Assembly (NCBI GenBank): GCA_030067835.1
Contig: CP092441.1
Span: 3,286,001 to 3,350,000 of the forward strand
DNA length: 64,000 bases
Direction: 5' to 3'
Source: Chakrabartyella piscis
GTDB lineage: Bacteria; Bacillota; Clostridia; Lachnospirales; Anaerotignaceae
Below, in pieces: positions 1 through 9,296 of the stretch (its first letter is position 1; every line of letters starts with the position of its first letter). The translations under genes were made by a program, and so were the position numbers. A model generated the notes under the pieces. That model was not told where the DNA came from, made no database searches, and was given only the letters and a program-made list of their open reading frames with translations.

Positions 1-309
1 GTAATTTTTTATAACATTTGCAGTTGCACCAGGCATCAATTCCGCATTGCCAAAGGAAATTTCAACGCTATGGGTTGGATTGGTATTGGAAGATGTATAC
101 GCAGCATCTGTTACAGTCATCTGCAACTCTGGTGTATCGCTACCAGAAATACCACCAACCAAGCCAGTTACATTGAAATCAGCACCCATTTTCCAAAGTC
201 CAACTATTTTTGCATCTGCTTCAAATTCAGCACTTGCTGCAAACACCATCATAGGCATTTGTGCCGCCACCAAAGAAAGGGTCAATAAGCCAGCCATTAA
301 TTTTTTCAT
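1..309 (-). CDS. Secreted protein, N-terminal part only (gene runs off the window)
   Basis: The reading frame starts at the ATG at 309-307 behind a strong GGAGGA ribosome binding site and stays open for 103 codons to the window edge, so only the N-terminus is visible. Residues 1-25 form a typical Sec signal peptide: MKK, a hydrophobic core, and a likely cleavage after VFA. The exported part is rich in Ser, Thr, Gly and Asn (for example DFNVTGLVGGISGSDTPEL), as in beta-sandwich surface domains. I do not recognise the family. The rest of the gene lies to the left of the window. Confidence 0.7.
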   Translation of the reverse strand, partial: MKKLMAGLLTLSLVAAQMPMMVFAASAEFEADAKIVGLWKMGADFNVTGLVGGISGSDTPELQMTVTDAAYTSSNTNPTHSVEISFGNAELMPGATANVIKNY

Positions 310-391
310 AAGACATCTCCTCCAATTCCACTTCTACCAAAATATAAACAATCATACAAAATGACACGAATTATGCATCTTTATGCTTGAT

Positions 392-420
392 ATTATACTC
401 TTTTCATTTCTATGAAACAA
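392..420 (-). promoter_or_regulatory. Sigma-A-type promoter of the secreted-protein gene
   Basis: Read on the minus strand: -35 TTGTTT (415-420), 17-base spacer, perfect -10 TATAAT (392-397). It would give a leader of about 75 bases before the ATG at 309. Confidence 0.6.
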
Positions 421-865
421 GGGTAGAATGTAAAAATTAAGAAAGAATTAACGAAATGTTACAAAACACTTCCAGCATATGGTGATATTCTCATAAAATG
501 GGTTGTTGTATGCCTTTGTTGATGATACGGCAAGCAGCAAGCCACTGCCCTACAATTAATTGTCATTCTGAATACAAGGAAGAAGCTTAAGATTCTTCGA
601 CAAGCTCAGGATGACAAAACACAAGCGTTGGTGTCATTCAGACAACCCGTTTGGTTTGTGGCAATTGATAACGGTTGATTCGTGAATCAACCCTACAATG
701 CAACCGTATTTCAGGGTGCGTTATTCCAACCACTATTCACTGCTCTTCTGTCATTCAGAGGAACAATGTGACGAAGAATCTTACTCTTATGGTCGATTCA
801 TAAATTTACCCTACAATGTGTCCGTATTTTGGTTTTAACTATTCATTCTTCACTATTCACTGCTC
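421..865. repeat. Intergenic repeats: R1 hairpins and R2 units
   Basis: No gene seen. Contains R1 hairpins (GTAGGG...CCGT feet) at about 527-554, 671-697 and a degenerate one at 790-816. R2 sequences (AAGATTCTTCG... and GTCATTCAGAGGAAC...AGAATCTT) lie at about 560-640 and 749-784. The block 590-784 recurs almost unchanged at 2505-2698 on the other side of the next gene. Confidence 0.75.
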
Positions 866-2422
866 TTATGCCATTTGGTGATTTCGTTGTTTGACAATCA
901 AAATTTTCTGATTGGGTGACAATTCTTTGGTTTCCAATGCATTGATACTGGTGATGCGTTCCATTGTGGTTCCATATTTCTTGGCAACCGACCAAAGGGT
1001 ATCGCCTGCCTGTGTTTGATAGATGATGGCACCCACACCATCTTCAGTGTGTTCCAAAAGTGGTTTGCAGTCCACATCCACCACAACTTCCACCAGTTCT
1101 TCACCACGAAAAACACCTTCCATCAAAATATTGGCTTGGACTTCACCTTCACGCTCTGACAGGCTTTGGATTGCCAAGTTTTCCAATGAACCTCTACATT
1201 TTATGGAATCCTGTGGTAAAACACCCTTCAATTCCATCTTTTGTGAAAAAGGAATGCCACGTTCCACAGTACACAATTTGCCATCTTCTGTGCTATGGTA
1301 GAGCAATTCCACAAACAAAACACCCTCCATTTCCACGCCATCTTCCACAGCTCTACTTTCTTCCAAGACCAATTCACCAAAGAAGGCTTCCAACTGCATC
1401 CAAGGACGTTCCTCTGGTTCCAAATGAATGTTTTCTTTGAGATGGAACTGATTTTTACCCATGCCCACTCGTTTTGGATACACAATGGTTTCCTTTTGCA
1501 ATGTGGTTTCCATTTGTGGTGCATAGGCATCCAACACCACCATTTCTTCTTGCAAATCCAATGATTGTTGGTTGGTTTTGACTCCTGTGGAAAGGGAAAT
1601 GCTTCTGGCTTCTCCATTTTCATCCAACATAGGCATAAGCTCCAAATCCACCAAAGACAGTTCTGCATCCACCATGGATTTTACAGTCATATTGCCATCT
1701 TCCAAGTATCCTTGAAATGGTGTTTTTTCTACAAAATGATGTACCATACCTTGGTCATCACCATACAAAACACTGGTCATAATGGATGCCCTAAGCATGA
1801 CTTTACCTTCCAATGGACGTACTTCCTTTTCTACCAAATGTGCATCTGTACGCAACAATTCACCAATGGCTGGCAATGTATTTGGCACTGGAATTTCTTC
1901 TTTGATTGTGAACAAGTCCTTTGTTGTGTGATGGTATGTGTCCAGTGTGATGGTTTCTTCCAAAAATGCCAAATCCCCTTCTGTGTCACCAGTGACTGCT
2001 TCTACTATATGCATCTCCATCGGTTCTGCCACAAAGGAAACAATGCATTTCACACCCATTTTACGATCGTTGATGATACGACAATCCAAATGCACCACAT
2101 TGCCTGTAACCACCACTTCCATATCCTTATGCAAGCCTTCTACAAAGATGATATCTTCTATGGGTAGACTGCTTTCCAAGGTGCAAATGCGACCTTCACC
2201 ACCCTTTGCAATGTACAAAATATGTAATGCCAATTCTCCTGAAACACTCATACGTTCTTCCATAATGCGTTGGTCTGCAATCTGCACATGACCATTGCAA
2301 CTTAAGACTTCGGCTACATCCATTTTGTTGTCTGAAACAATGATATCACCTTCTAGTAATATTTGTGTGGTTTGTGGCGTACCCAATGCCTTCCAATGTA
2401 GTTCTTTTCGATTCCAATTCAC
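866..2422 (-). CDS. SPOCS (DUF3794) and LysM domain spore-associated protein
   Basis: 518 residues. The bulk consists of repeated SPOCS/DUF3794-type beta-rich segments, a domain found almost only in endospore formers. Residues about 464-513 form a LysM peptidoglycan-binding module (YQTQAGDTLWSVAKKYGTT...LSPNQKILI). By analogy with other SPOCS-LysM proteins it probably binds the forespore surface or cortex during coat assembly; that role is inferred. There is no signal peptide, which fits synthesis in the mother cell. The start is a GTG at 2422, eight bases behind an AAAGGAGG site. The gene stands alone, bordered on both sides by nearly identical repeat blocks. Confidence 0.85.
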   Translation of the reverse strand: MNWNRKELHWKALGTPQTTQILLEGDIIVSDNKMDVAEVLSCNGHVQIADQRIMEERMSVSGELALHILYIAKGGEGRICTLESSLPIEDIIFVEGLHKDMEVVVTGNVVHLDCRIINDRKMGVKCIVSFVAEPMEMHIVEAVTGDTEGDLAFLEETITLDTYHHTTKDLFTIKEEIPVPNTLPAIGELLRTDAHLVEKEVRPLEGKVMLRASIMTSVLYGDDQGMVHHFVEKTPFQGYLEDGNMTVKSMVDAELSLVDLELMPMLDENGEARSISLSTGVKTNQQSLDLQEEMVVLDAYAPQMETTLQKETIVYPKRVGMGKNQFHLKENIHLEPEERPWMQLEAFFGELVLEESRAVEDGVEMEGVLFVELLYHSTEDGKLCTVERGIPFSQKMELKGVLPQDSIKCRGSLENLAIQSLSEREGEVQANILMEGVFRGEELVEVVVDVDCKPLLEHTEDGVGAIIYQTQAGDTLWSVAKKYGTTMERITSINALETKELSPNQKILIVKQRNHQMA

Positions 2423-2894
2423 CTACAAAACCTCCTTTTTACATTCCTTGTCTATATACTATATAGAGATTCAATCATTTCTATACCAAAAATTACAAAG
2501 CTAAAATTCTTCGACAAGCTCAGGATGACAAAACACAAGCGTTGGTGTCATTCAGGCAACCCATTTGGTTTGTGGCAATTGATGAGGGTTGATTCGTGAA
2601 TCAACCCTACAATGCAACCGTATTTCAGTGTGCGTCATTCCAACCACTACTCACTGCTCTTCTGTCATTCAGAGGAACAGCGTGACGAAGAATCTTAGGC
2701 AACCCGCTTGGTTTGTGGCAATTGATGACGGTTGATTCGTGAATCAACCCTACAATGCAACCGTATTTCAGTGTGCGTCATTCCAACCACTACTCACTGC
2801 TCTTCTGTCATTCAGAGGAACAGCGTGACGAAGAATCTTAGGCAACCCGCTTGGTTATATATATGAGTACAATGCAACCATATTTCAGGATACG
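2423..2894. repeat. 143-bp composite tandem repeat with R1 and R2 units
   Basis: From 2555 the sequence repeats with an exact period of 143 bp (2555-2697, 2698-2840, then a partial third copy to about 2855). Each unit has an R1 hairpin (GGTTGATTCGTGAATCAACC core) and an R2 end (GAGGAACAGCGTGACGAAGAATCTTA). The region 2505-2698 matches 590-784 in direct orientation. No gene is seen. Confidence 0.85.
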
Positions 2895-3920
2895 TCATTC
2901 CAACAATACTTCTGCCAAAATTTCTGCCAATGGTGCCATTGCTGCTTTCATTTCTGCTTTGGTATTGGTTTGTGCACCCGCTTCGATTAAGATGGATCTT
3001 GGCATCATATGTAAGCTGAAACGATAGGGATTTAGGTATATCTTTCGCATGAGACCTGGGTATTTCTCATCTGCTGCCAACTGCATTTGCAAGCTAAAAG
3101 CAAGATTTTCCTCCACAAAGGGGTTGTCCAAGCCTTCGATTGCTTCTCCATTCAATCGACACATACCGTCAAACAACATGAGCTTTGCCACCGATTCCCC
3201 ATCAATTTCTGTCACCAAATGGGTTTCTTCTGCAACACCATCCCTATGCATGTCAATGCAAACTTCAATGGATGGATTTTCTGCCAAAATTTCGTAAATA
3301 TCAGGCTCCATACGTTCATAAGCACCTGTCACTTGACGCACTCCATGAACCGCATCATACACACCATCATGATGCAACACCCCAATGCCATACTCCTCTT
3401 CTAAGATACGTGCCAATTCTTCACCCACTCCATAAATCCCTTCTTCGTAACCCAATTCCATATTGCTATCTACAAAATCCTCATTGATGTGTGTATGAAA
3501 GATTAGGATTTTTGGCTCATCCAAGGTTGGTTCAATGGTAAAATCCATAGACAACGCTTTGTCTGCTGCAATATCCGTTTCCAAAAGGTCTGTTCTACTA
3601 TCAATGGTGTAATAGGTTTGCTTCAAATAGGCAAAATCCTGAATCAATTCCAATACATCTGCTGAAACTTCTGTGGTGCCATTGGTGCCAATTGCGTATT
3701 TCTCTTGGAACTCTACATCATCAATACCCAAAACAGCTTTACCTGAAAATGCATCCAATCCAACCACCAATTCACTTGTTTTTTCTATGACACTTCCAAT
3801 TTGCCTAGGCAATACCTCCGTAAGTAGGTAGCTTGCACCCTGACCTTGTACAATCCAGAAGACAGCACAAAAAAAACCAATTCCGCCTATGATATCCACC
3901 AAATGCTTTGTTTTTCTCAT
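2895..3920 (-). CDS. spoIIP: Stage II sporulation protein P (SpoIIP)
   Basis: 341 residues. SpoIIP is the peptidoglycan endopeptidase/amidase that works with SpoIID and SpoIIM to thin septal wall and drive engulfment. Visible family features are an N-terminal membrane anchor (about residues 9-25), the metal-site segment FHTHINEDF (141-149), the IDMHRDG block (222-228), the ENLAFSLQMQ-YPGLMRKI stretch (271-293), and FSLHMMPRSILIEAGAQTNT near the C-terminus (His304, Glu313). Length and motif order fit the family. The ATG at 3920 has a GGAGG site. In the mother cell it would be expected under SigE, but I could not assign a promoter. Confidence 0.92.
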   Translation of the reverse strand: MRKTKHLVDIIGGIGFFCAVFWIVQGQGASYLLTEVLPRQIGSVIEKTSELVVGLDAFSGKAVLGIDDVEFQEKYAIGTNGTTEVSADVLELIQDFAYLKQTYYTIDSRTDLLETDIAADKALSMDFTIEPTLDEPKILIFHTHINEDFVDSNMELGYEEGIYGVGEELARILEEEYGIGVLHHDGVYDAVHGVRQVTGAYERMEPDIYEILAENPSIEVCIDMHRDGVAEETHLVTEIDGESVAKLMLFDGMCRLNGEAIEGLDNPFVEENLAFSLQMQLAADEKYPGLMRKIYLNPYRFSLHMMPRSILIEAGAQTNTKAEMKAAMAPLAEILAEVLLE

Positions 3921-3994
3921 GAAAAAACCGCCTCCTTCATACTATGTATATGAAAGAAACGGTTTGATATGTGTGTTTGTAGTTGTTTTGTTTA

Positions 3995-4021
3995 CAAACG
4001 GGCGACCACAGGTCGCCCCTA
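3995..4021. repeat. R1 hairpin
   Basis: ACGGGCGACC-ACA-GGTCGCCCCTAC: an R1 element in reverse orientation, directly after the stop codon side of the next gene. Confidence 0.7.
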
Positions 4022-4022
4022 C

Positions 4023-4403
4023 TTATTTATCTTTTTTATTGAGCAATGTCAAGTATTCACCTGTGCAACAACCCAATATAACAGCAGAGCAAGAATAGCT
4101 TTCCCATGCAGTTTCTGTGTGTTCCAACACAACACCACTGACTGAAGCATGCAAGATATCTTCACTGACTTCCAAATTATCTGTTGGAAATAGGTTGATG
4201 AATTGGCTCATGGTACCACCAAATACGATTTCTCTTGGCAAACTGCCTACACCTTCTTTGCACCATAGGGATACCATTTCCTTTGTGGCAAAATTCGATT
4301 CTGTACCGCCAGTTGCAAGGTATTCCGCCAAAGCGTCATTGGAGTTGCCAAGTGCAATCATCATTTGTACATTTGGGTATTGATTTCGTTTTTCCGTAAT
4401 CAT
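4023..4403 (-). CDS. Hypothetical protein, 126 aa
   Basis: A real gene by its good GGAGG site nine bases before the ATG at 4403 and by codon usage like its neighbours, but I do not recognise the family. The protein is soluble, with no signal peptide or membrane segment. It has a Gly/Asn-rich N-terminal half (LGNSNDALAEYLATGGTES) and ends in a hydrophobic stretch with a Cys pair (VILGCCTGEYLTLL). It lies between spoIIP and potD in the same direction, with R1 hairpins on both sides, so it may be transcribed alone. Confidence 0.6.
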   Translation of the reverse strand: MITEKRNQYPNVQMMIALGNSNDALAEYLATGGTESNFATKEMVSLWCKEGVGSLPREIVFGGTMSQFINLFPTDNLEVSEDILHASVSGVVLEHTETAWESYSCSAVILGCCTGEYLTLLNKKDK

Positions 4404-4433
4404 AAAAGCCTCCTGTTTTTGGGATATAGTGGT

Positions 4434-4516
4434 ATTGCGGTCGATTCGTGAATCGCCCCTACAAGTACCACCAAATTTTCGTATACGTTGTAGGGGTGGA
4501 TTCCATATCCACCCGT
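4434..4516. repeat. Two R1 hairpins downstream of potD
   Basis: R1 hairpins at about 4436-4463 (GCGGTCGATTCGTGAATCGCCCC core, reverse) and 4487-4516 (GTAGGGGTGGATTCCATATC core, forward). They are the only structures between potD and the hypothetical gene and may act as the 3' end of the pot mRNA. Confidence 0.7.
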
Positions 4517-4541
4517 TGCAGTTGCCAATTCATACGTTTAT

Positions 4542-5621
4542 TTATTTGGAAGCTTTTACCTTAATCCAAAGTTCCGCCAATTTTTCTTTCAAAACTGGGT
4601 TATCCACAAAGATTTCGTCTTGTTCGTAACCAACTCTTGGGATATATGCTTCGTTGCCTTCGTAGTAACCACCTTCACCAGAAAGATCGTCCATAACTTC
4701 TTGGTTGGAGGATGTGTAACCTACGTATTCGCTATTGTCATAGGATGCATCGTATGTCAAAACATAGTTGATGAATTCATGGGCAAGCAATGGATTTTCT
4801 GCATTTGCTGGAATGACCATAGAGTCTGTCCAAAGGTTTGTGCCTTCTGCTGGCAGGAAGAAGCTCATTTCTTCATTTTCGCTCAAAATATAAGCAGCAT
4901 CACCGCTATATACAACTGCAATATCTTTGTTGCCATTGATCATACCATCAATTACTTCGTCTGTTACATAAGCTGGGCTCATTGTGGAGTTGAGTTGCAA
5001 CAACCATTCGTATGCATCTTCAATTTCAGCTTCGTCTTCTGTGTTCATGGAGTAACCCAATGCTTTGAGAGCCATCATAAAGGAATCACGTTCAGAATCA
5101 TACACATACAATTGACCAGCGTAATCTGTATCCAACAACAAGTTGTAACCCAAGCTTTCCACATCAGCTGGATCTACATTTTCATGGTTGTATACGATAC
5201 CCACGTTACCCCAGAAATAAGGTACAGAGTATGTGTTATCCACATCAAAATCCAAATCCAAAACGCCATCTGTCAAGTTTTCCATATTTGGAATCAAAGA
5301 CAAGTCCAATTCTTGCAACATGCCTTCACCCATCATACGTTGGATCATGTAATCAGATGGCACCAAAACGTCATAAGAATCACCAGCTTGTACCTTTGTG
5401 TACATCATTTCGTTGGAATCGAAATATTCTACAATCACTTTTACACCAAATTCATCTTCAAAATTGGAGATCAAGTCTTCACCCATATATTCACCCCAGT
5501 TATAGAGTTTCAATGTATTGGAACCATATGTTTCCACAGCAGCAGAGCTGGATTCACTGCTACCTCCGCAGCCTGCCAATACCAATGTGGCTACAAAAGC
5601 CAATGCAATTACCTTTTTCAT
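4542..5621 (-). CDS. potD: Spermidine/putrescine ABC transporter, substrate-binding lipoprotein
   Basis: 359 residues. The N-terminus MKKVIALAFVATLVLAGCGG is a lipoprotein signal with lipobox LAGC, so Cys18 is probably lipidated and membrane anchored. The mature part follows the PotD/PotF pattern: LKLYNWGEYMGEDLISNFEDEFGVKVIVEYFDSNEMMYTKVQAG, VPSDYMIQRM, YSVPYFWGNVGIVYN and AVVYSGDAAY, all typical polyamine-binding-protein segments. It is the last gene of potABCD; its ATG overlaps the potC stop (ATGA). It captures polyamine outside the cell and hands it to PotBC. Confidence 0.93.
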   Translation of the reverse strand: MKKVIALAFVATLVLAGCGGSSESSSAAVETYGSNTLKLYNWGEYMGEDLISNFEDEFGVKVIVEYFDSNEMMYTKVQAGDSYDVLVPSDYMIQRMMGEGMLQELDLSLIPNMENLTDGVLDLDFDVDNTYSVPYFWGNVGIVYNHENVDPADVESLGYNLLLDTDYAGQLYVYDSERDSFMMALKALGYSMNTEDEAEIEDAYEWLLQLNSTMSPAYVTDEVIDGMINGNKDIAVVYSGDAAYILSENEEMSFFLPAEGTNLWTDSMVIPANAENPLLAHEFINYVLTYDASYDNSEYVGYTSSNQEVMDDLSGEGGYYEGNEAYIPRVGYEQDEIFVDNPVLKEKLAELWIKVKASK

Positions 5622-6418
5622 ATTGTTTTTCTCCTTTTCTTTTCTTTGATTACGGGAATCACATTCACAATGAGCAGCACCGTTGTAATCATTACAATAA
5701 CAAGAGCACTCAAAGCATTGATGGATGGATTCACCCTTTTGCTCATGGTATAAACCATGATGGATATATTATTGACCCCATTGCCTGTTACAAAGTAAGA
5801 AATGACGAAATCGTCAAAAGACATAGTAAAAGCAATCAATGCACCAGAAATGATTCCAGGCATTATTTGGGGAACAATGACTTTGATTAATGCCTGTACA
5901 GGCGTTGCACCCAAGTCCAATGCTGCATCTGCAAGATTGGGGTCTAGGGAGCGTAGTTTTGGTGTGACACTCAACATAACATATGGAATACAGAACATAA
6001 TATGTGCCAAAAGCAAGGTCATAAACCCTTTTTTTACACCCCATGCACTGAAGAACATCAACAAACCAATGGCTGTTACAATTTCTGGGTTGAGAACAGG
6101 CAAATTGCTCACTTGTTCCACAACGCCACGCACAACCTTCTTGGATTTGGAAAGTCCAATTGCTGTGACAGTGCCCACAATTGTAGAAACAATGGTTGCC
6201 AAAACAGCAATGACTACAGTGTAGAACACAGATTCCATCATAGAAGAGTCAGCGAACATTTTTTCATACCATTGCAAGGAAAATCCTGTGAAATTGGTCA
6301 ATGAGCGACTTTCGTTGAAGGAAAACAAAATGATATATACAATGGGTGCATAGAAGAAAATTGCGGTGCAAGCCAACAAAATCTTTCCAAACACACCTGT
6401 TTTATTCTCATGCATCAT
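5618..6418 (-). CDS. potC: Spermidine/putrescine ABC transporter permease PotC
   Basis: 266 residues with six predicted membrane helices. The binding-protein-dependent permease loop DAALDLGATPVQALIKVIVPQIMPGI (about 170-195) docks onto the ATPase. FFYAPIVYIILFSFN at the N-terminus is characteristic of PotC. The gene overlaps both neighbours by four bases (stop of potB, start of potD), so the set is translationally coupled. It forms the heterodimeric membrane channel with PotB. Confidence 0.92.
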   Translation of the reverse strand: MMHENKTGVFGKILLACTAIFFYAPIVYIILFSFNESRSLTNFTGFSLQWYEKMFADSSMMESVFYTVVIAVLATIVSTIVGTVTAIGLSKSKKVVRGVVEQVSNLPVLNPEIVTAIGLLMFFSAWGVKKGFMTLLLAHIMFCIPYVMLSVTPKLRSLDPNLADAALDLGATPVQALIKVIVPQIMPGIISGALIAFTMSFDDFVISYFVTGNGVNNISIMVYTMSKRVNPSINALSALVIVMITTVLLIVNVIPVIKEKKRRKTI

Positions 6419-7248
6419 ACATTCCCCCTATCTTTGTCGGTATCTACTTTTTTGGTGAGATACATGGAGAACATGATGATTACTGCCATTGCCAAGGAAA
6501 TTGCACTACCAAAGTTCCAGTTGCCTGTGGTCAAGAATTCGGTTTCGATGATATTTCCAATCAAAACAAATTGACCACCACCCAAGAGTTTTGGAATGAA
6601 GAAGCAAGAAACTGCTGGCAAGAATACCAAAGTGATACCACTGATGACACCTGGCAAAGAAAGTGGCAATGTGACACGTAAAAACGCTTCCAATCTATTG
6701 GCACCCAAATCGCTGGCTGCTTCCAAAAAGCTTTTATCCATCTTTGTCAAAGAAGCATGGATTTGCAAAATCATAAAGGGAATGAAGTTGTACACCATAC
6801 CCAAAACAACTGCAAAAGAAGTATGAATCATGGTAATGGGTGGAATGCCAAACCAACCCAAGAAGGTATTGATGACACCACCATCTTGCAAAATCCCCAT
6901 CCAAGCATAGGTACGCACCAACATATTGATCCAAGTTGGAAGGGTAATGAGTAAAATCCAAAACACAGAGCTTTTTTCTCCTTTTTGTGCAATGACATAG
7001 GCAATTGGATAGCCCAAAATCACACAAATCACTGTGGTCAACACTGCAATGAACAAGGATCTGCCCAATACACTCATAAATACATCATCGGTAAAGAAAC
7101 GAGTGAAGTTCGCCAATGTAAATTGAATGGTTGCCACATCATTTCCTTTGTTTGTGAAGGCATAGAGCAAAATCATGAGCATTGGCACCACAATCAAAAC
7201 AAATGCCCAAATCATATAAGGATATGCCATACTACGAAATTGTTTCAT
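6415..7248 (-). CDS. potB: Spermidine/putrescine ABC transporter permease PotB
   Basis: 277 residues with six predicted membrane helices. The coupling loop EAASDLGANRLEAFLRVTLPLSLPGV (about 178-203) is the EAA motif contacting PotA. MAYPYMIWAFVLIVVPMLMILLYAF matches the PotB N-terminus. It starts 15 bases after potA with a GGAGG site and overlaps potC by four bases. Confidence 0.92.
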   Translation of the reverse strand: MKQFRSMAYPYMIWAFVLIVVPMLMILLYAFTNKGNDVATIQFTLANFTRFFTDDVFMSVLGRSLFIAVLTTVICVILGYPIAYVIAQKGEKSSVFWILLITLPTWINMLVRTYAWMGILQDGGVINTFLGWFGIPPITMIHTSFAVVLGMVYNFIPFMILQIHASLTKMDKSFLEAASDLGANRLEAFLRVTLPLSLPGVISGITLVFLPAVSCFFIPKLLGGGQFVLIGNIIETEFLTTGNWNFGSAISLAMAVIIMFSMYLTKKVDTDKDRGNV

Positions 7249-7263
7249 TCTGACAACACCTCC

Positions 7264-8832
7264 TTAATTTGATTTTGTCATGATGTGAATGTCCTCTGGT
7301 TGGAAGGAAAGTCCCACTTCTTCTCCCACTGGATGGAAGTCTGTGGTATCAATTTTGTATTGATAGCCTTCTGTTGCAAAGGTTACATCATAGACACCCG
7401 GTGTTACGTTTTCAGGGTCGAAATCGTATTTTACAGTTGTGATTTCTACAGATGTTTCGTCCTCCAAGCTCCAAGCAGAAGCATTTGCCCAAGTTTTGAG
7501 GTCAGTTTCCAAAGCAATGGATTCCAAGATTTCATCTGGACGTTTGAAGAAGTTTACTGCAAAGATTTCTTCTTGGTATTCGCTATTCACAACACGATTT
7601 TCGTCTTTTACAATCATATTCACAGTAATGGAAGTGCCTGCTTGTGTAGAGAAAGTAACAGGATACTTTCCATTTGCCTTTTCAATTTCATATTTCACTT
7701 CTTTGATGGAGATAAATTCATCTGCTTCTGGGTTCCAAGCCTGTGCATCTGCACGTGAGATGATGGTGGACTCATCCAATTCATCAATATCGGCAATGTC
7801 CAAATAGAAGTCATTGGCTGAAATTTTTTCATTAACACTTTCATTGTGTACTGCATTGTCTTTCAACACCATCATTTTGACAGTGATGGAGGTTCCCACA
7901 CGTGTTTCCACAACTGTTTCATAGTGAACACCTTTGAACAACACAGATTTGACGATACCCTTGAGTTTACCTTCTGCTCGAGGTACAATATCCAAATCTT
8001 CTGGTCTGATGACCACATCCACTTTTTCATTGGATTCAAAGCCAGTATCCACACATTGGAATTTTTTGTCTTCAAACATAACAGAATAATCTTCCAACAT
8101 CACGCCATCAATGATATTACTTTCACCAATGAAGTTTGCCACATATTCATTGACTGGTTCGTTATAGATATCTGTTGGAGAGCCAATTTGTTGGATTTCG
8201 CCATCTTTCATAACCACGATTTTATCACTCATGGTAAGGGCTTCTTCTTGGTCATGGGTTACATAGATAAAGGTGATCCCCACTTCTTGTTGGATTTTTT
8301 TCAATTCTTGTTGCATTTCTTTTCTCAGTTTCAAGTCCAAAGCGCCAAGGGGTTCGTCCAACAAAAGCACATTGGGTTCGTTGACCAAAGCACGTGCAAT
8401 GGCAACACGTTGTTGTTGACCACCGCTCATTGCAGTGACGTTACGGTCTGCGTATTCTTCCAAGTTCACCAATTTCAGCATACGTTTTACTTTTTGTTCT
8501 ATGATATCCTTTGGTTCTTTTTTGATTTTCAGACCAAAAGCGATGTTATTGTACACGTTCATATGAGGGAACAGTGCGTATTTTTGGAATACGGTATTGA
8601 TTTCACGTTTGTAAGGTGGCATATCAGAAATTTCCACGCCATCGAACAAAACGCTACCTTCGTTTTGACGTAAAAAACCACCCAAAATACGGAGCAATGT
8701 GGTTTTACCACAACCACTAGGACCCAAAAGGGTTACAAATTCGTTTTCGTAGATATCCAAGTTGATGCCCTTTAAAACAAGTTTGCCATCGAAGTCTTTG
8801 ACGATGTTTTTGAATTGAATCAGTTTTTTCAC
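7264..8832 (-). CDS. potA: Polyamine ABC transporter ATPase PotA with an insertion in its TOBE domain
   Basis: 522 residues from the GTG at 8832, chosen because AAGGAGG lies seven bases before it and the protein then begins [14 protein letters not shown] like other PotA; an upstream in-frame extension lacks a ribosome binding site. ATPase signatures are Walker [10 protein letters not shown] (37-45), signature SGGQQQR (136-142), Walker B LLLDEP (156-161) and H-loop His193. The C-terminal TOBE region begins normally ([16 protein letters not shown], to about 310) and ends normally ([10 protein letters not shown]...[17 protein letters not shown], from about 488). Between them lie about 175 extra residues made of two related copies ([13 protein letters not shown]...; [13 protein letters not shown]...). 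The copies look like Ig-like repeats of surface proteins. Usual PotA length is about 350-380 residues. First structural gene of potABCD. Confidence 0.93.
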   Translation of the reverse strand: MKKLIQFKNIVKDFDGKLVLKGINLDIYENEFVTLLGPSGCGKTTLLRILGGFLRQNEGSVLFDGVEISDMPPYKREINTVFQKYALFPHMNVYNNIAFGLKIKKEPKDIIEQKVKRMLKLVNLEEYADRNVTAMSGGQQQRVAIARALVNEPNVLLLDEPLGALDLKLRKEMQQELKKIQQEVGITFIYVTHDQEEALTMSDKIVVMKDGEIQQIGSPTDIYNEPVNEYVANFIGESNIIDGVMLEDYSVMFEDKKFQCVDTGFESNEKVDVVIRPEDLDIVPRAEGKLKGIVKSVLFKGVHYETVVETRVGTSITVKMMVLKDNAVHNESVNEKISANDFYLDIADIDELDESTIISRADAQAWNPEADEFISIKEVKYEIEKANGKYPVTFSTQAGTSITVNMIVKDENRVVNSEYQEEIFAVNFFKRPDEILESIALETDLKTWANASAWSLEDETSVEITTVKYDFDPENVTPGVYDVTFATEGYQYKIDTTDFHPVGEEVGLSFQPEDIHIMTKSN

Positions 8833-9296
8833 GTTATGCCTCCTTAAAGATAAGACCAAGATCAAAAGATTAAGACCGTGGGCTTTGCCCACACCCACCA
8901 ACCTTTGAAAAGGTTGGATCTAAACTTTATTGGCGAAAACTACGTTTCCGCTATGGGGTATATTTTTATTTCATGATAATTCATGGTTATTGCGGTCGAT
9001 TCGTGAATCGCCCCTACATTACAATACTCTTATGTATATTGTAGGGGATGGGTTCCCCATCTCGTTTGATTTGTTTGTATTTCCAATAACACCAAGTTTC
9101 CGTTGGTATTGTAGGGGATGGCGTCCCCGACATCCCGTTTGGTTGGTGATTCCTATTGCCAATGTCCCAAATTTCCATTGTAGGGAAGGGTCTTGACCCT
9201 TCCGTCTGGTTGGTTGCGGAACAGTCAAGACTGTTCCCTACAATTACAACATACGATTCTATCAAAGCCATTCACCATTCACCATTAGTCATTAGC
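8833..9296. repeat. Cluster of five R1 hairpins and one R3 unit
   Basis: Between the XRE gene and potA. An R3-like unit (8872-8955: GACCGTGGGCTTTGCCCAC, then CGAAAACTACGTTTCCGC) is followed by R1 hairpins at about 8990-9017, 9040-9065, 9109-9140, 9177-9207 and 9216-9243, each with different arms. No promoter for potA stands out, so potA is probably read from the XRE promoter through these hairpins. Confidence 0.75.

Noticed and set aside
9014-9271. Minus-strand frames of 69-85 residues between xre and potA
   Set aside because: They are translations of consecutive R1 hairpins and have no start signal.
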